From positions 1 to 24,213 of IMG/VR virus record IMGVR_UViG_3300009182_001920: a stretch of 24,213 nt of DNA. One strand, written 5' to 3'. Source of the stretch: a virus. Each line of letters opens with the position of its first letter. The first letter of the stretch is position 1. The position numbers and the translations under genes are program-made. This document shows positions 14,504-21,677 of this stretch, in pieces. The notes under the pieces are model-generated. The model was not told the DNA's origin, did not search any database, and saw only the letters and a program-made list of their open reading frames with translations.

Positions 14504-17038
14504 TTATAAAAAGAAACTATCAAGTGAATTTGTTTTTTCTGCTTCCCAGTTAAGGCAATTCAAAATAATCTTAACGGGATCTAGGTATGCTTTTTCAAAT
14601 TGTGTGTCATAATCTATGTAGTTGTCCAACTTGAATTCTGACGGCAATCTTGATGGATAAGATATAACAGTATCTTTAAATGGATTAGGTTGTTTAAGAT
14701 AGGTAAACTTTATCTTCTCACCTTCTTGTATTAATGGATACTTCTTTGTTAAACCAAACTTCTCTAGATTATGATTATAGATTATTGCACCTTTAACATG
14801 AATTGGTGTACCTTTCTTATACATCGTAGTTTTATCAGAATAATCTTTAAGACCATTCATACCTCTTGGAAAAGATATTTCTTCAGGTGGTAATAATTTG
14901 AAATCTTTTCTAAATTGAGCAATGAAATCTTGCACATCTGATTCAGTACCATTAATCATTAGTTTAATAGTATCAGACATTTTACCACGGATAGATTGAG
15001 GTGTTGAAGATTTAACCATTTCAAGTCCCATAACTTTCATGTGAGGTTCATTATACTGAACACCCTCATTATTATAGACATTCATAATATATCTTTTCTT
15101 TGCAGTCCAGATACCTTTGTTTGCAAGTGCTTCACGTTTCATTTGCATTTTTTGTTCGAAGGCGTGGACATAATCAGCAAGCTCTTTATAACTTTCATCA
15201 ATAAAAGGTTGTATCTTATCTTCACAGACACGGTCCATGAAGGCAATGACATTCTTAATATCACTTGTTTCAGGATGCACTTTCTCAACAAGCTCACTAA
15301 GACGGAGATATATCGAATCTGTATCCGAAGCAATAACATAATCTTTATCCGTTTTCAAAAGTTTATTCATGTATTGATTTAACTTGTTCTCAATCCATCT
15401 TATACTTAGTTGACCTGCAGATGTAACTCCTAATGCCATCCGTAGGTCATAAAAACGAAAATACTGACTTCCCAAAGCACCATATGCTGAATTGAGACCA
15501 ACTTTCTTAGCCAGTTGTAGATTGTTGTATCTTGCAATTTGTTTTTCAATTTCGTATTTTTTAGATTCATCTTTTTCATTCTCATAATCTTGTTGGGCTT
15601 TCAACATCATATTCTTAAACTTCTTTCTATCCTCATACATATCTTGCAACATATTAGGTAAGAAACCACGAATCTTTGTATTAAAGAATTGACCATTAGG
15701 CGTTAGTGTTACGCCTTCAATATCAGTCAAATCAATTTCTTTATTCAACATCTTATTGACAGTTACACCTTTAGATATAACATCTTGCATTTTTAAAGTA
15801 TAATCTTTAGGATCAATTACTGTTTCAGGTGAAATGTTAAATTGCATCATCAAATGTGGATAGAGTGAATTCAAGTCAAATGATGCAACCCATTCATGCA
15901 TACCAACCTGTGGGTCTTTAACATATGCACCTTCAAATCTTCCATCTTTACTTGTATGTAGATTGGGTGGAACAATAATATCTCTATTCAATAGATAACC
16001 ATATGTCATTGCATCCCACATACGAGTCTGTGCAAAGATATCACTATAATTTGTTTTAGTATCATATGCAATAGTAAGACCCAATTCAATTAACTTTAAT
16101 TTGTCTTCCAGTTTAAGAATCAAATCAACGTCTTTGATGTTATACTCAATAAACTTTTGATAGTTTAACCGATATAGTTGATGTAGATTTTCAAATTCAT
16201 CATATGATATCTTACCTTCACCCAATTCAACCTGTGCAATATTATCTAAACGATATGACTCTTGTGATTTACCACCAGGTGCATACCATCTATACAATTC
16301 AATATAATCAAGTATTGCAACACCACTAATCTCATATGCAACATTCTTTTTATTCATTGCATATACTTCACGTTCATTAATCATGTACCATGGTGATAGT
16401 TTTCTATCAGTATCATCACCAAGTATTTTTCTAAATCTATTAACAAGATATGGGATATCAAAGAATTTAATATTCCAACCAGTTACAACATCGGGATAAT
16501 TTACTTGCCAATCTTCAAGAAATGTTTTACATAAAGTGTATTCATCACGACACTTAATATATTTTACATTCTCATCATTATTGATGTAATTACCACAACC
16601 ATATACTTTACTTTTACCACCAATGTATTTAATACAAATTGCGGTGATAGGTTCAGATGCAATATATGGATCAGGAAATCCATTCTCTGATCCAACTTCA
16701 ATATCAATAACAGCAATCTTTATCTTATCTTGATCCCATTCAATATCACCTTTGAAATTCTCTGCAATGAAAGCATATTCAAATCGTGAGTTACCATATA
16801 CTTTGAAATTTTCTACTTGTTCGTAATTCTTAATGAAATCACGAGCATCTTTCATTGTCTCAAATTTTAAAGGTTCAAGTGTCTCACCGTTGAGTGATTT
16901 AAATTTAGTTTGTTTATTAGATTGTAAATACAAAGTAGGAGTATATGCTACTTTGAGACATACACTCCTACCATTCTTTACACCACGATACAGGATGTTG
17001 TTGCCAACAGCCAATACACTAGTATAAAAATCTGCCAT
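14504..17038 (-). CDS. 43: gp43-like family B DNA polymerase
   Basis: 844 residues (T4: 898). Proofreading exonuclease motifs are intact: Exo I DIE (112-114), Exo II NIKFFD (189-194) and Exo III YNIKD (299-303). Polymerase motifs are intact: A DLNSLYPH (388-395), B KKVGLNSAYG (511-520) and C DTDS (572-575). The C-terminal SLDSFFL resembles the hydrophobic tail by which T4 gp43 binds its clamp. It is the replicative polymerase with 3'-5' proofreading. ATG shares one base with the stop of the Sm-like gene (TAATG), with only a weak ribosome binding site, so translation is probably coupled. No intein or split is present, although some T4-like polymerases have these. Confidence 0.97.
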   Translation of the reverse strand: MADFYTSVLAVGNNILYRGVKNGRSVCLKVAYTPTLYLQSNKQTKFKSLNGETLEPLKFETMKDARDFIKNYEQVENFKVYGNSRFEYAFIAENFKGDIEWDQDKIKIAVIDIEVGSENGFPDPYIASEPITAICIKYIGGKSKVYGCGNYINNDENVKYIKCRDEYTLCKTFLEDWQVNYPDVVTGWNIKFFDIPYLVNRFRKILGDDTDRKLSPWYMINEREVYAMNKKNVAYEISGVAILDYIELYRWYAPGGKSQESYRLDNIAQVELGEGKISYDEFENLHQLYRLNYQKFIEYNIKDVDLILKLEDKLKLIELGLTIAYDTKTNYSDIFAQTRMWDAMTYGYLLNRDIIVPPNLHTSKDGRFEGAYVKDPQVGMHEWVASFDLNSLYPHLMMQFNISPETVIDPKDYTLKMQDVISKGVTVNKMLNKEIDLTDIEGVTLTPNGQFFNTKIRGFLPNMLQDMYEDRKKFKNMMLKAQQDYENEKDESKKYEIEKQIARYNNLQLAKKVGLNSAYGALGSQYFRFYDLRMALGVTSAGQLSIRWIENKLNQYMNKLLKTDKDYVIASDTDSIYLRLSELVEKVHPETSDIKNVIAFMDRVCEDKIQPFIDESYKELADYVHAFEQKMQMKREALANKGIWTAKKRYIMNVYNNEGVQYNEPHMKVMGLEMVKSSTPQSIRGKMSDTIKLMINGTESDVQDFIAQFRKDFKLLPPEEISFPRGMNGLKDYSDKTTMYKKGTPIHVKGAIIYNHNLEKFGLTKKYPLIQEGEKIKFTYLKQPNPFKDTVISYPSRLPSEFKLDNYIDYDTQFEKAYLDPVKIILNCLNWEAEKTNSLDSFFL

Positions 17039-17337
17039 TATAATTTAAGAATACTTGGATCTGCGATTTGAATTCCTGAACCAAAATACTTATTATAAGC
17101 ATTTAGAAGTTCGGTTGCAGGTGTTGCTAAAGTTAGAAAATTTTGATTGTCAATTATAATACCTGTATCAAACTCTTGTGCATAAAGTAAGAAAGGTGAG
17201 AACCCAATCATAGCTTCGCCACTAGGAGAATTTTGCATAACAATTGCTGCAGGTTTAATAATCTTAATATAACTTGTACCTATTTCAGTTTCAGCAATCA
17301 AGTTCATACTGTTTTTCAATGCAATAATTTTAATCAT
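17038..17337 (-). CDS. Sm-like (LSm-fold) small protein
   Basis: 99 residues: MIKIIALKNSMNLIAETE, then YIKIIKPAAIVMQ, GFSPFLLYAQEF and a C-terminal ATPATELLNAYNKYFGSGI. This layout (short beta strands with N-terminal KIIALKNSMNLIAE) matches, from memory, the Sm-like family of putative cyanophage origin known from a marine metagenome crystal structure. Sm proteins form rings that bind RNA. Role in the phage unknown. It sits directly in front of the polymerase (one-base overlap) and overlaps the previous gene by 8 bases, so it is part of the early replication transcript. Fold call moderately sure, function inference. Confidence 0.6.
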   Translation of the reverse strand: MIKIIALKNSMNLIAETEIGTSYIKIIKPAAIVMQNSPSGEAMIGFSPFLLYAQEFDTGIIIDNQNFLTLATPATELLNAYNKYFGSGIQIADPSILKL

Positions 17338-17560
17338 ATACTTGTACCTTATAGGAAGGATCCAATACTGCTAATGTGACCCATTTTTTTGGAAACAACA
17401 TCTCACGACCACGAAAATCGTTCATGCTATAGTTAGGATCGTCAACTAGACCAACCAATTCAACCTTATCATCAAAATCACGATAATGAAGATCATACTT
17501 AATTGCTTTAGTCAAATTCTCTTTGATTGCAATTGTTTTTGCCAATGTTCTAATATTCAT
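17330..17560 (-). CDS. 76-aa protein, first gene of the polymerase operon
   Basis: 76 residues. The N-terminal helix is basic (TLAKTIAIKENLTKAIKYDL). A polar middle part follows, with FRGREMLFPKKWVTLAVLD (about 49-67). I recognise no family beyond a likeness to small proteins near gene 43 in marine T4-like phages. ATG at 17560 lies about 23 bases after the expected transcription start of a perfect sigma70 promoter. The ribosome binding site is weak and AU-rich (TTTAGAAAT), a kind of leader RegA could bind, but that is inference. Confidence 0.6.
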   Translation of the reverse strand: MNIRTLAKTIAIKENLTKAIKYDLHYRDFDDKVELVGLVDDPNYSMNDFRGREMLFPKKWVTLAVLDPSYKVQVYD

Positions 17561-17589
17561 AAATTTTATTTCTAAATGTTTAAAATACT

Positions 17590-17618
17590 ATTATATAACG
17601 AATAGGTCTGTATGTCAA
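17590..17618 (-). promoter_or_regulatory. Perfect sigma70 promoter TTGACA-N17-TATAAT
   Basis: TTGACA (17618-17613), 17-base spacer, TATAAT (17595-17590). The -35 overlaps the stop codon of the AbrB-MazG gene. Expected start near 17583; the first gene begins at 17560. It should be read by unmodified host RNA polymerase, so it is an early promoter for the polymerase-uvsX-41 operon. Confidence 0.85.
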
Positions 17619-18133
17619 GACTTATTCACATGTTTACCAAAATTAGGTTCTTGCCATCCTTCTGGTTTCAAAACTTTACCATCTTCTCTCTTTAATACTT
17701 TACCAGACTTCTGGTCAATCTTTGCCAAATTACTATTGGCAACTTCTGACCATGCACCATCTACATTAAAACCTTTCATCTTACAATAACCAAGTATTAC
17801 CCAAATCATATCCATACAGGCATCTAATTGTTCTACATCATCATTGTTCCAAAATGCTTCCATAAATTCTGCATATTCTTCAGATATGAGTTTAGAATAT
17901 AATTCAGCATTTTCTTTTGAAGGTATTTGACCACATGCCTCTAAGAATGTAGTTACAGAGTTATGCAGCATTTCTCTACCAATTTTTTTGATGACAATTT
18001 CACCATCATCATTTTTACTGATATCTAGAACATCACCTGTAGACCAACCAACATCAGTTAAAAGTTGTTCATTTAATTCTATGATTGCATCACCATTATC
18101 ACATACTTCTAATACTTTACTTTCGTAAATCAT
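17615..18133 (-). CDS. mazG: AbrB-like domain fused to MazG-type pyrophosphohydrolase
   Basis: 172 residues. Residues 1-51 look like a SpoVT/AbrB swapped-hairpin domain: short strands, then DVGWSTGDVLDISKNDDGEIVIKK. Residues 55-172 form an all-alpha MazG/PRA-PH-like domain, with EExxE in SEEYAEF (E85, E86, E89) and D104/D108 in LDACMDMIWV as metal ligands. SNLAKID and the repeated GKVLK segments followed by PEGWQEPNF are typical of phage members. MazG enzymes hydrolyse nucleoside triphosphates to monophosphates and may act on dNTPs or alarmones; the substrate here is unknown. ATG overlaps the stop of the 55-aa gene (ATGA). The AbrB part could bind DNA or drive oligomerisation. Confidence 0.75.
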   Translation of the reverse strand: MIYESKVLEVCDNGDAIIELNEQLLTDVGWSTGDVLDISKNDDGEIVIKKIGREMLHNSVTTFLEACGQIPSKENAELYSKLISEEYAEFMEAFWNNDDVEQLDACMDMIWVILGYCKMKGFNVDGAWSEVANSNLAKIDQKSGKVLKREDGKVLKPEGWQEPNFGKHVNKS

Positions 18134-18297
18134 TCTTCACTCACTTTTTCTTTTTTGGTTGAGAACCGTGCTCGTTCTTTAGCAATTTGACTTTCAATTG
18201 CAAACTTCTTATACATTGTGTATTCATCTTTATTAAGGATAGTTGCCAATACACGTTTAGCAGGTTTATTCAACCTGAAATTTTTATCTGCTTTCAT
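18130..18297 (-). CDS. 55-aa basic helical protein
   Basis: 55 codons plus TGA. ATG at 18297 has GGAG 5 bases upstream, and the stop overlaps the next ATG (ATGA). The sequence is strongly basic and probably helical: NFRLNKPAKRVLATI, then IAKERARFSTKKEK. It resembles short proteins of T4-like cyanophages with a similar RLxKPxKR opening, from memory. Function unknown; nucleic-acid binding is a guess from the charge. The coding call rests on the RBS, the overlap and the intact frame. Confidence 0.65.
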   Translation of the reverse strand: MKADKNFRLNKPAKRVLATILNKDEYTMYKKFAIESQIAKERARFSTKKEKVSEE

Positions 18298-18320
18298 AAT
18301 ATCTCCATGTTGTAAAGAGA

Positions 18321-18358
18321 ACTCGAGCGTATGATAATCAACTCACAGAGGCCCGAGC
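18321..18358 (-). other. GC-rich imperfect hairpin between the heat-shock gene and the 55-aa gene
   Basis: Minus-strand GCUCGGG (18358-18352) can pair with CUCGAGU (18327-18321), using two G-U pairs, with a 24-base loop. It lies just after the stop of the heat-shock gene, and UUCUCUUU follows. It could be a weak terminator, a processing site or nothing. Confidence 0.3.
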
Positions 18359-18365
18359 CGTGTTG

Positions 18366-18821
18366 TTACTCAGTCAAAAGTTGTGGTTTACTAAATGTGA
18401 TTTCTTTAGTACCAACATCAATTCTACGAGGTTTCTTTGATTCAGGAATAATATTCTCTAAACCAATTCTAAGAATACCATCTCTGTATTGTGAACCACA
18501 TACTTCAATGGTATCTGCCAATTGAAAATTCTTAGTAAATGATCTTGTACCAATACCACGATACAGATATTCACCAGAATCTACAGCAGGTTTCTTTTGA
18601 CCTTTGATTGTTAAAACATTTTCGGTAACAACAACATCAATTTCATCTTGAGAAAAACCAGCAATAGCCATCTCAATTAGATATTGATTGTCATTGATTC
18701 TACTAATGTTGTGAGGTGGGAACTTATCAATAGAGGTTGCATCTGTCATTGTTTGCAATTGTTCAAACAATTTTTCAAATCCAACATACCGATGAAGCAT
18801 AGGTGTAAAAGTATAAGTCAT
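18366..18821 (-). CDS. hsp20: IbpA-type small heat-shock protein (Hsp20)
   Basis: 151 residues. The alpha-crystallin domain runs from about 40 to 135: PPHNISRINDNQYLIEMAIAG, FSQDEIDVVVTENVLTIKG, YRGIGTRSFTKNFQLAD and YRDGILRIGL, followed by IPESKKPRRIDV. The YRGI...FxxxFxLAD and DGILxIxL patterns are characteristic of IbpA/IbpB. It is a holdase chaperone that keeps unfolded proteins soluble. Such genes are common in T4-like cyanophages and may help virion assembly; host role is inference. AAGGAG sits 6 bases before ATG. A terminator lies immediately upstream, and there is no room for a sigma70 promoter between it and the gene, so expression needs read-through. Confidence 0.92.
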   Translation of the reverse strand: MTYTFTPMLHRYVGFEKLFEQLQTMTDATSIDKFPPHNISRINDNQYLIEMAIAGFSQDEIDVVVTENVLTIKGQKKPAVDSGEYLYRGIGTRSFTKNFQLADTIEVCGSQYRDGILRIGLENIIPESKKPRRIDVGTKEITFSKPQLLTE

Positions 18822-18845
18822 AATAGACTCCTTGTTAAGCGAGTT

Positions 18846-18874
18846 AAAAAAATATGTAACCCCGAAGGCATTAC
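18846..18874 (-). terminator. Intrinsic terminator with UUCG tetraloop
   Basis: The stem GUAAUGCC/GGGUUAC (one bulged G, one U-G pair) is closed by a CUUCGG-type loop (18874-18856), followed by AUA and seven Us (18852-18846). It ends the clamp/clamp-loader/regA unit after the 58-aa gene. C(UUCG)G hairpins are frequent in T4 transcripts. Confidence 0.8.
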
Positions 18875-18878
18875 AATC

Positions 18879-19055
18879 TTATTTATTCAAAATTTTATAG
18901 GCAGCACGATTTACCAGAAAAAATCTTTCAATATTTTCCTGAGTAAATACTTTAATAAAATTTAAACCTTCAACGATTTTAATATCTTCTATGTTTTCAC
19001 AAAAGACAATTTCACCATTGAAGATGTTCTCTAGTTTTATTGGTTGTTTGTTCAT
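18879..19055 (-). CDS. 58-aa hypothetical protein after regA
   Basis: 58 codons plus TAA. ATG at 19055 lies 14 bases after the regA stop, with GGTGA about 7 bases upstream. The sequence opens MNKQPIKLENIFNGEIVFCE and ends NRAAYKILNK, with alternating hydrophobic positions (IKIVEGLNFIKVF) that suggest a small beta-rich fold. No family recognised. It is the last gene of its operon, four bases before the terminator stem. The intact frame, RBS and tight position make coding likely. Confidence 0.6.
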   Translation of the reverse strand: MNKQPIKLENIFNGEIVFCENIEDIKIVEGLNFIKVFTQENIERFFLVNRAAYKILNK

Positions 19056-19069
19056 AATAAATCACCATG

Positions 19070-19468
19070 TTAAATACGTTTTTTGCCAATATTATACTTA
19101 CTTACTAATTCCCAATCATCTTTTTCTTTGTATGCAATGATCTTGATTTGATGAATAGGCGCAATATTGTTTTCCATAATCTTAGGATTAACAATCTTTA
19201 CCAATCCCCAATCTTGCAGTAACTTAGCGATTGCATTCCGTCTTTGAATATCATTATCTGATAGGTTAGAAGGTTTGCCATCTAAATCAAACAACTCTTT
19301 GAAATGAACAATGTAGTATTGTCCTTGTTTATGTAGAATGTGACAAGACTGGTACAAAATCTTATCTTTCCGTGAAGATACGCCAATACGTGTTAAAGTT
19401 TCTTTTACTTTTAAGAAGTCATCACTCTTTTCAAGTTTAACCTCAACGAAATCTAAAATATTTACCAT
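19070..19468 (-). CDS. regA: RegA translational repressor
   Basis: 132 residues (T4: 122). Recognisable blocks are DFVEVKLEKSDDFLKVKETLTRIG, SCHILHKQGQYYIVHFKELF, DIQRRNAIAKLL, WGLVKIVNP and QIKIIAYKEKDDW. In T4, RegA binds AU-rich ribosome binding regions of many early mRNAs, including those of 44 and 45, and blocks translation. The gene starts one base after the gp62 stop, with GAGG 7 bases before ATG. In T4 regA lies directly before gene 43. Here it is separated from 43 by a terminator, a promoter and five small genes plus hsp20. Confidence 0.93.
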   Translation of the reverse strand: MVNILDFVEVKLEKSDDFLKVKETLTRIGVSSRKDKILYQSCHILHKQGQYYIVHFKELFDLDGKPSNLSDNDIQRRNAIAKLLQDWGLVKIVNPKIMENNIAPIHQIKIIAYKEKDDWELVSKYNIGKKRI

Positions 19469-19469
19469 G

Positions 19470-19853
19470 CTATTTCCTCAATCCACCGATATCGGTTTTT
19501 TCTTTTAATTGTTGGATTTGTTCATCACTAAGTAGGCGAAGCGCCTCAATAGCCTTGGCATCTGAAAAACCATAATATTTCTTTAAACATTCTATATCTT
19601 CAACTTTCTCAGGTTTAATCCACTTAGCAAATGGTCTTTTTCTGGACCTAATTGTATTTATAAGAAAATCATTTTGTAACTTCTTATCTAAGTGGTGCCT
19701 ACGATTCATCTCATTAGCATAGGCAATACAGTCCATATGATAGGAAAGACTACGGTTTACTAGAAAAGGAACATATTCACTTTCAGTAACTTCATCGACA
19801 ATAAGTTGTTTTTTACCTTTCAATATTTCGTTAACATAATCAAATGGATTCAT
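19470..19853 (-). CDS. 62: gp62-like clamp-loader small subunit
   Basis: 127 residues, shorter than T4 gp62 (187) but like the short versions of marine T4-like phages. Recognisable features are an N-terminal NPFDYVNEIL, SEYVPFLVNRSLSYHMDCIAYANEMN (about 25-50) and an HHLDKKLQNDFLINTIRSRKRPFAKW segment. It works with gp44 (4:1 in T4) to load the gp45 clamp. The ATG shares one base with the gp44 stop (TAATG), so synthesis is coupled, as in T4. A TATAAATA inside the gene is probably chance. Confidence 0.9.
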   Translation of the reverse strand: MNPFDYVNEILKGKKQLIVDEVTESEYVPFLVNRSLSYHMDCIAYANEMNRRHHLDKKLQNDFLINTIRSRKRPFAKWIKPEKVEDIECLKKYYGFSDAKAIEALRLLSDEQIQQLKEKTDIGGLRK

Positions 19854-20782
19854 TATTTGAATTCCAAATTAACCATCAATTCAGTTAAACATGCAACAAT
19901 ATTAATCTCTGCATCGGCAACAAATGCTTGTTTATATTGATAGTCAGCAAGAATAATTACTGCTTGCGGTATACTGCCCGGTTGTAATACTTCATATAAA
20001 CTATCGTATAACTTACGATAAATTGTCTGTGGATCAACATCATTACTTGCAACCCATTTACGAATTGAACCAAAGTCTTTGTCTTTAATGAAACCAACAA
20101 TCTGTGATAATGATACATCGGTAATATGTGCTAGAACACCAGTATCAATCTTACCGAATTGTGAGAATCGTTGTAGTTCATTTATTACACGCCGAAAATC
20201 AGGAAAGTGTTTCTTGATTAATTCTGCAATAACTTTAGGTTCAAACTCAATCTTTTCTGTCTTAAGAATAGTTTGTATGCGTTTAAAGAATTGACCTGCC
20301 ATCTCAGTCTTTTCATCATTCTTTAATGCAAAATCAATGACTGCACACCGAGAATGGAGTGGTTCAATCATCTTACTTTTGTAATTGCAAGTAAAGATAA
20401 AGGAACAATTCTTTGAAAATTCTTCAATAGAATTTCTAAATGCTGCTTGAGCATTTGCAGATAGATAATCTGCTTCATCAATAATGATTACTCTACGATG
20501 TCCAGAAAATGACATTGCAGATGCATAGTTTTTAATCTTATGCCGAACAACATCAACACCATTCTCATCAGAACCATTGATGATCATGTAATCACAACCA
20601 ATTTGTTCACACATGGCTTTTGCAACTGTAGTCTTACCTACGCCTGCACCGCCAGATAGAAGTAAATTAGGAATACTATTTTGATTAACATACTCCTGAA
20701 ACGGTGTTTTTAACCGTTCAGGTAGTATGCAATCTTCAATCGTCTTAGGCCGATATGCTTCTGTCCATAATAAATGTTTCAT
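19853..20782 (-). CDS. 44: gp44-like clamp-loader ATPase
   Basis: 309 residues (T4: 319). AAA+ features: WTEAYRPKTIEDCILP at the start (as in RFC subunits), Walker A GGAGVGKT (44-51), Walker B IIIDEADYL (99-107), sensor 1 in FTCNYKSKM (130-138) and the SRC arginine finger (144-146). FPDFRRVINELQRFS (about 193-207) matches sensor 2. It is the motor subunit that opens gp45 and places it on primer-template DNA. ATG at 20782 has GGAG 7 bases upstream. Confidence 0.96.
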   Translation of the reverse strand: MKHLLWTEAYRPKTIEDCILPERLKTPFQEYVNQNSIPNLLLSGGAGVGKTTVAKAMCEQIGCDYMIINGSDENGVDVVRHKIKNYASAMSFSGHRRVIIIDEADYLSANAQAAFRNSIEEFSKNCSFIFTCNYKSKMIEPLHSRCAVIDFALKNDEKTEMAGQFFKRIQTILKTEKIEFEPKVIAELIKKHFPDFRRVINELQRFSQFGKIDTGVLAHITDVSLSQIVGFIKDKDFGSIRKWVASNDVDPQTIYRKLYDSLYEVLQPGSIPQAVIILADYQYKQAFVADAEINIVACLTELMVNLEFK

Positions 20783-20807
20783 TCACATACTCCATAATAT
20801 AATTAAA

Positions 20808-20984
20808 CTACTTCAATTCACCATTCAATCTACCAATTACTTCCATATAATTACCCGTAACTTTAGTAGTACCGCCATCTGCCATAACAATATTAGCACC
20901 TGCCATTGTTGCTTCTACTAACATAACAAAATTTGGATTGATTGCAACACTACCAGCATCAGGTCGTTCAAAATAAATTAACAT
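20808..20984 (-). CDS. 58-aa FlbD-like small protein between 45 and 44
   Basis: 58 codons plus TAG. ATG is one base after the gp45 stop, and AAGGG within the gp45 end serves as ribosome binding site 6 bases away. The pattern MLIYFERPDAGSVAINPNF, VMLVEAT, IVMADGGTTKVTGNYMEVIGRL resembles FlbD-type small proteins (I/V-N-P-x-x-I-x-x-V-E, then G-x-x-x-x-V...E-V-x-x-x-L). The role of the phage version is unknown. Its placement within the clamp/clamp-loader unit suggests a replication-linked accessory, but that is inference. Confidence 0.65.
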   Translation of the reverse strand: MLIYFERPDAGSVAINPNFVMLVEATMAGANIVMADGGTTKVTGNYMEVIGRLNGELK

Positions 20985-20985
20985 A

Positions 20986-21663
20986 TTAACCCTTTGTAAA
21001 TGTTGAACCTGGTTCAGATGTAATCCAATAATTCAATTCTAATTCTGCATGTTTAAAATTTGATACACCTTTAGATGAAATGTTTACAATGTAATTACCA
21101 GGATACATTACAAAGTTTTGCATTTTAAATAGAATGTTATAAACATCACCATTGCCATCACACATAACTAATTCATTAGTTGCAGATGCATCATTCTTAG
21201 TATCAAATGCAAGAATAGATACTTTTGATCCATCAGATTTAACTGCAACATCACTGGTACCCAATACATTTGTAATACGCTTTAGATGATTGTAATCTTC
21301 TTTTGTGAATGTAAATTGAATCTCAGCTTCAGGCATTGCAATTGGCTTTGATGGTGCAAGAGTAATCATCTCTGGATCACAGTAATAATATTTCAATTTA
21401 TTTCTGCCATCAGCACTTATAAGTTTACATGCATTTTCTTCAAGTTCAATTTCAGTGCCATTGAACATAGTCAAAACTGCCAAAAAGTTATTCAAATCAT
21501 ATACACTAAAATCTTTTGTAACTTCATCTTCAGATTTAAATTCAGCAAGGATGTTTTTTGTTTTACTAACTGTGCGAATAACTTTACCAGTTTGAAACAT
21601 AATGCTTTCATTAATTGTTCCAAAGTTCTTTAAGATTTCAATTGTTTGTTCAGATAATTTCAT
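20986..21663 (-). CDS. 45: gp45-like sliding clamp
   Basis: 225 residues (T4: 228) from ATG at 21663, preferred over 21675 because GGAG is 6 bases before it. Sequence marks: MKLSEQTIEILKNFGTINE at the start, VYDLNNFLAVLTMF, KLKYYYCDPEMI, FTFTKEDYNHLKRITNVLG and a C-terminal YWITSEPG. It forms a trimeric ring that tethers gp43 to DNA and, in T4, also activates late transcription together with gp33 and gp55. That link matters here because two T4-type late promoters occur in the window. Confidence 0.95.
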   Translation of the reverse strand: MKLSEQTIEILKNFGTINESIMFQTGKVIRTVSKTKNILAEFKSEDEVTKDFSVYDLNNFLAVLTMFNGTEIELEENACKLISADGRNKLKYYYCDPEMITLAPSKPIAMPEAEIQFTFTKEDYNHLKRITNVLGTSDVAVKSDGSKVSILAFDTKNDASATNELVMCDGNGDVYNILFKMQNFVMYPGNYIVNISSKGVSNFKHAELELNYWITSEPGSTFTKG

Positions 21664-21677
21664 AATATACTCCATAA

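Noticed and set aside
14505-14515. TATAAATG before uvsX as a late promoter
   Set aside because: It is made by the last codons and stop of the polymerase gene, mismatches the box, and uvsX is expected early.
15041-15382. Plus-strand open frame of 113 codons
   Set aside because: Lies opposite the polymerase gene, with low-complexity hydrophobic product and no ribosome binding site; a shadow of the real gene.
18880-18887. AATAAATA before the hsp20 gene as a late promoter
   Set aside because: One mismatch to the late box, overlaps a stop codon, and the transcript would have to pass the terminator hairpin.
19655-19662. TATAAATA inside gene 62
   Set aside because: A late-type box in the middle of a coding sequence, about 190 bases from the next start; such octamers are expected a few times by chance at this A+T content.
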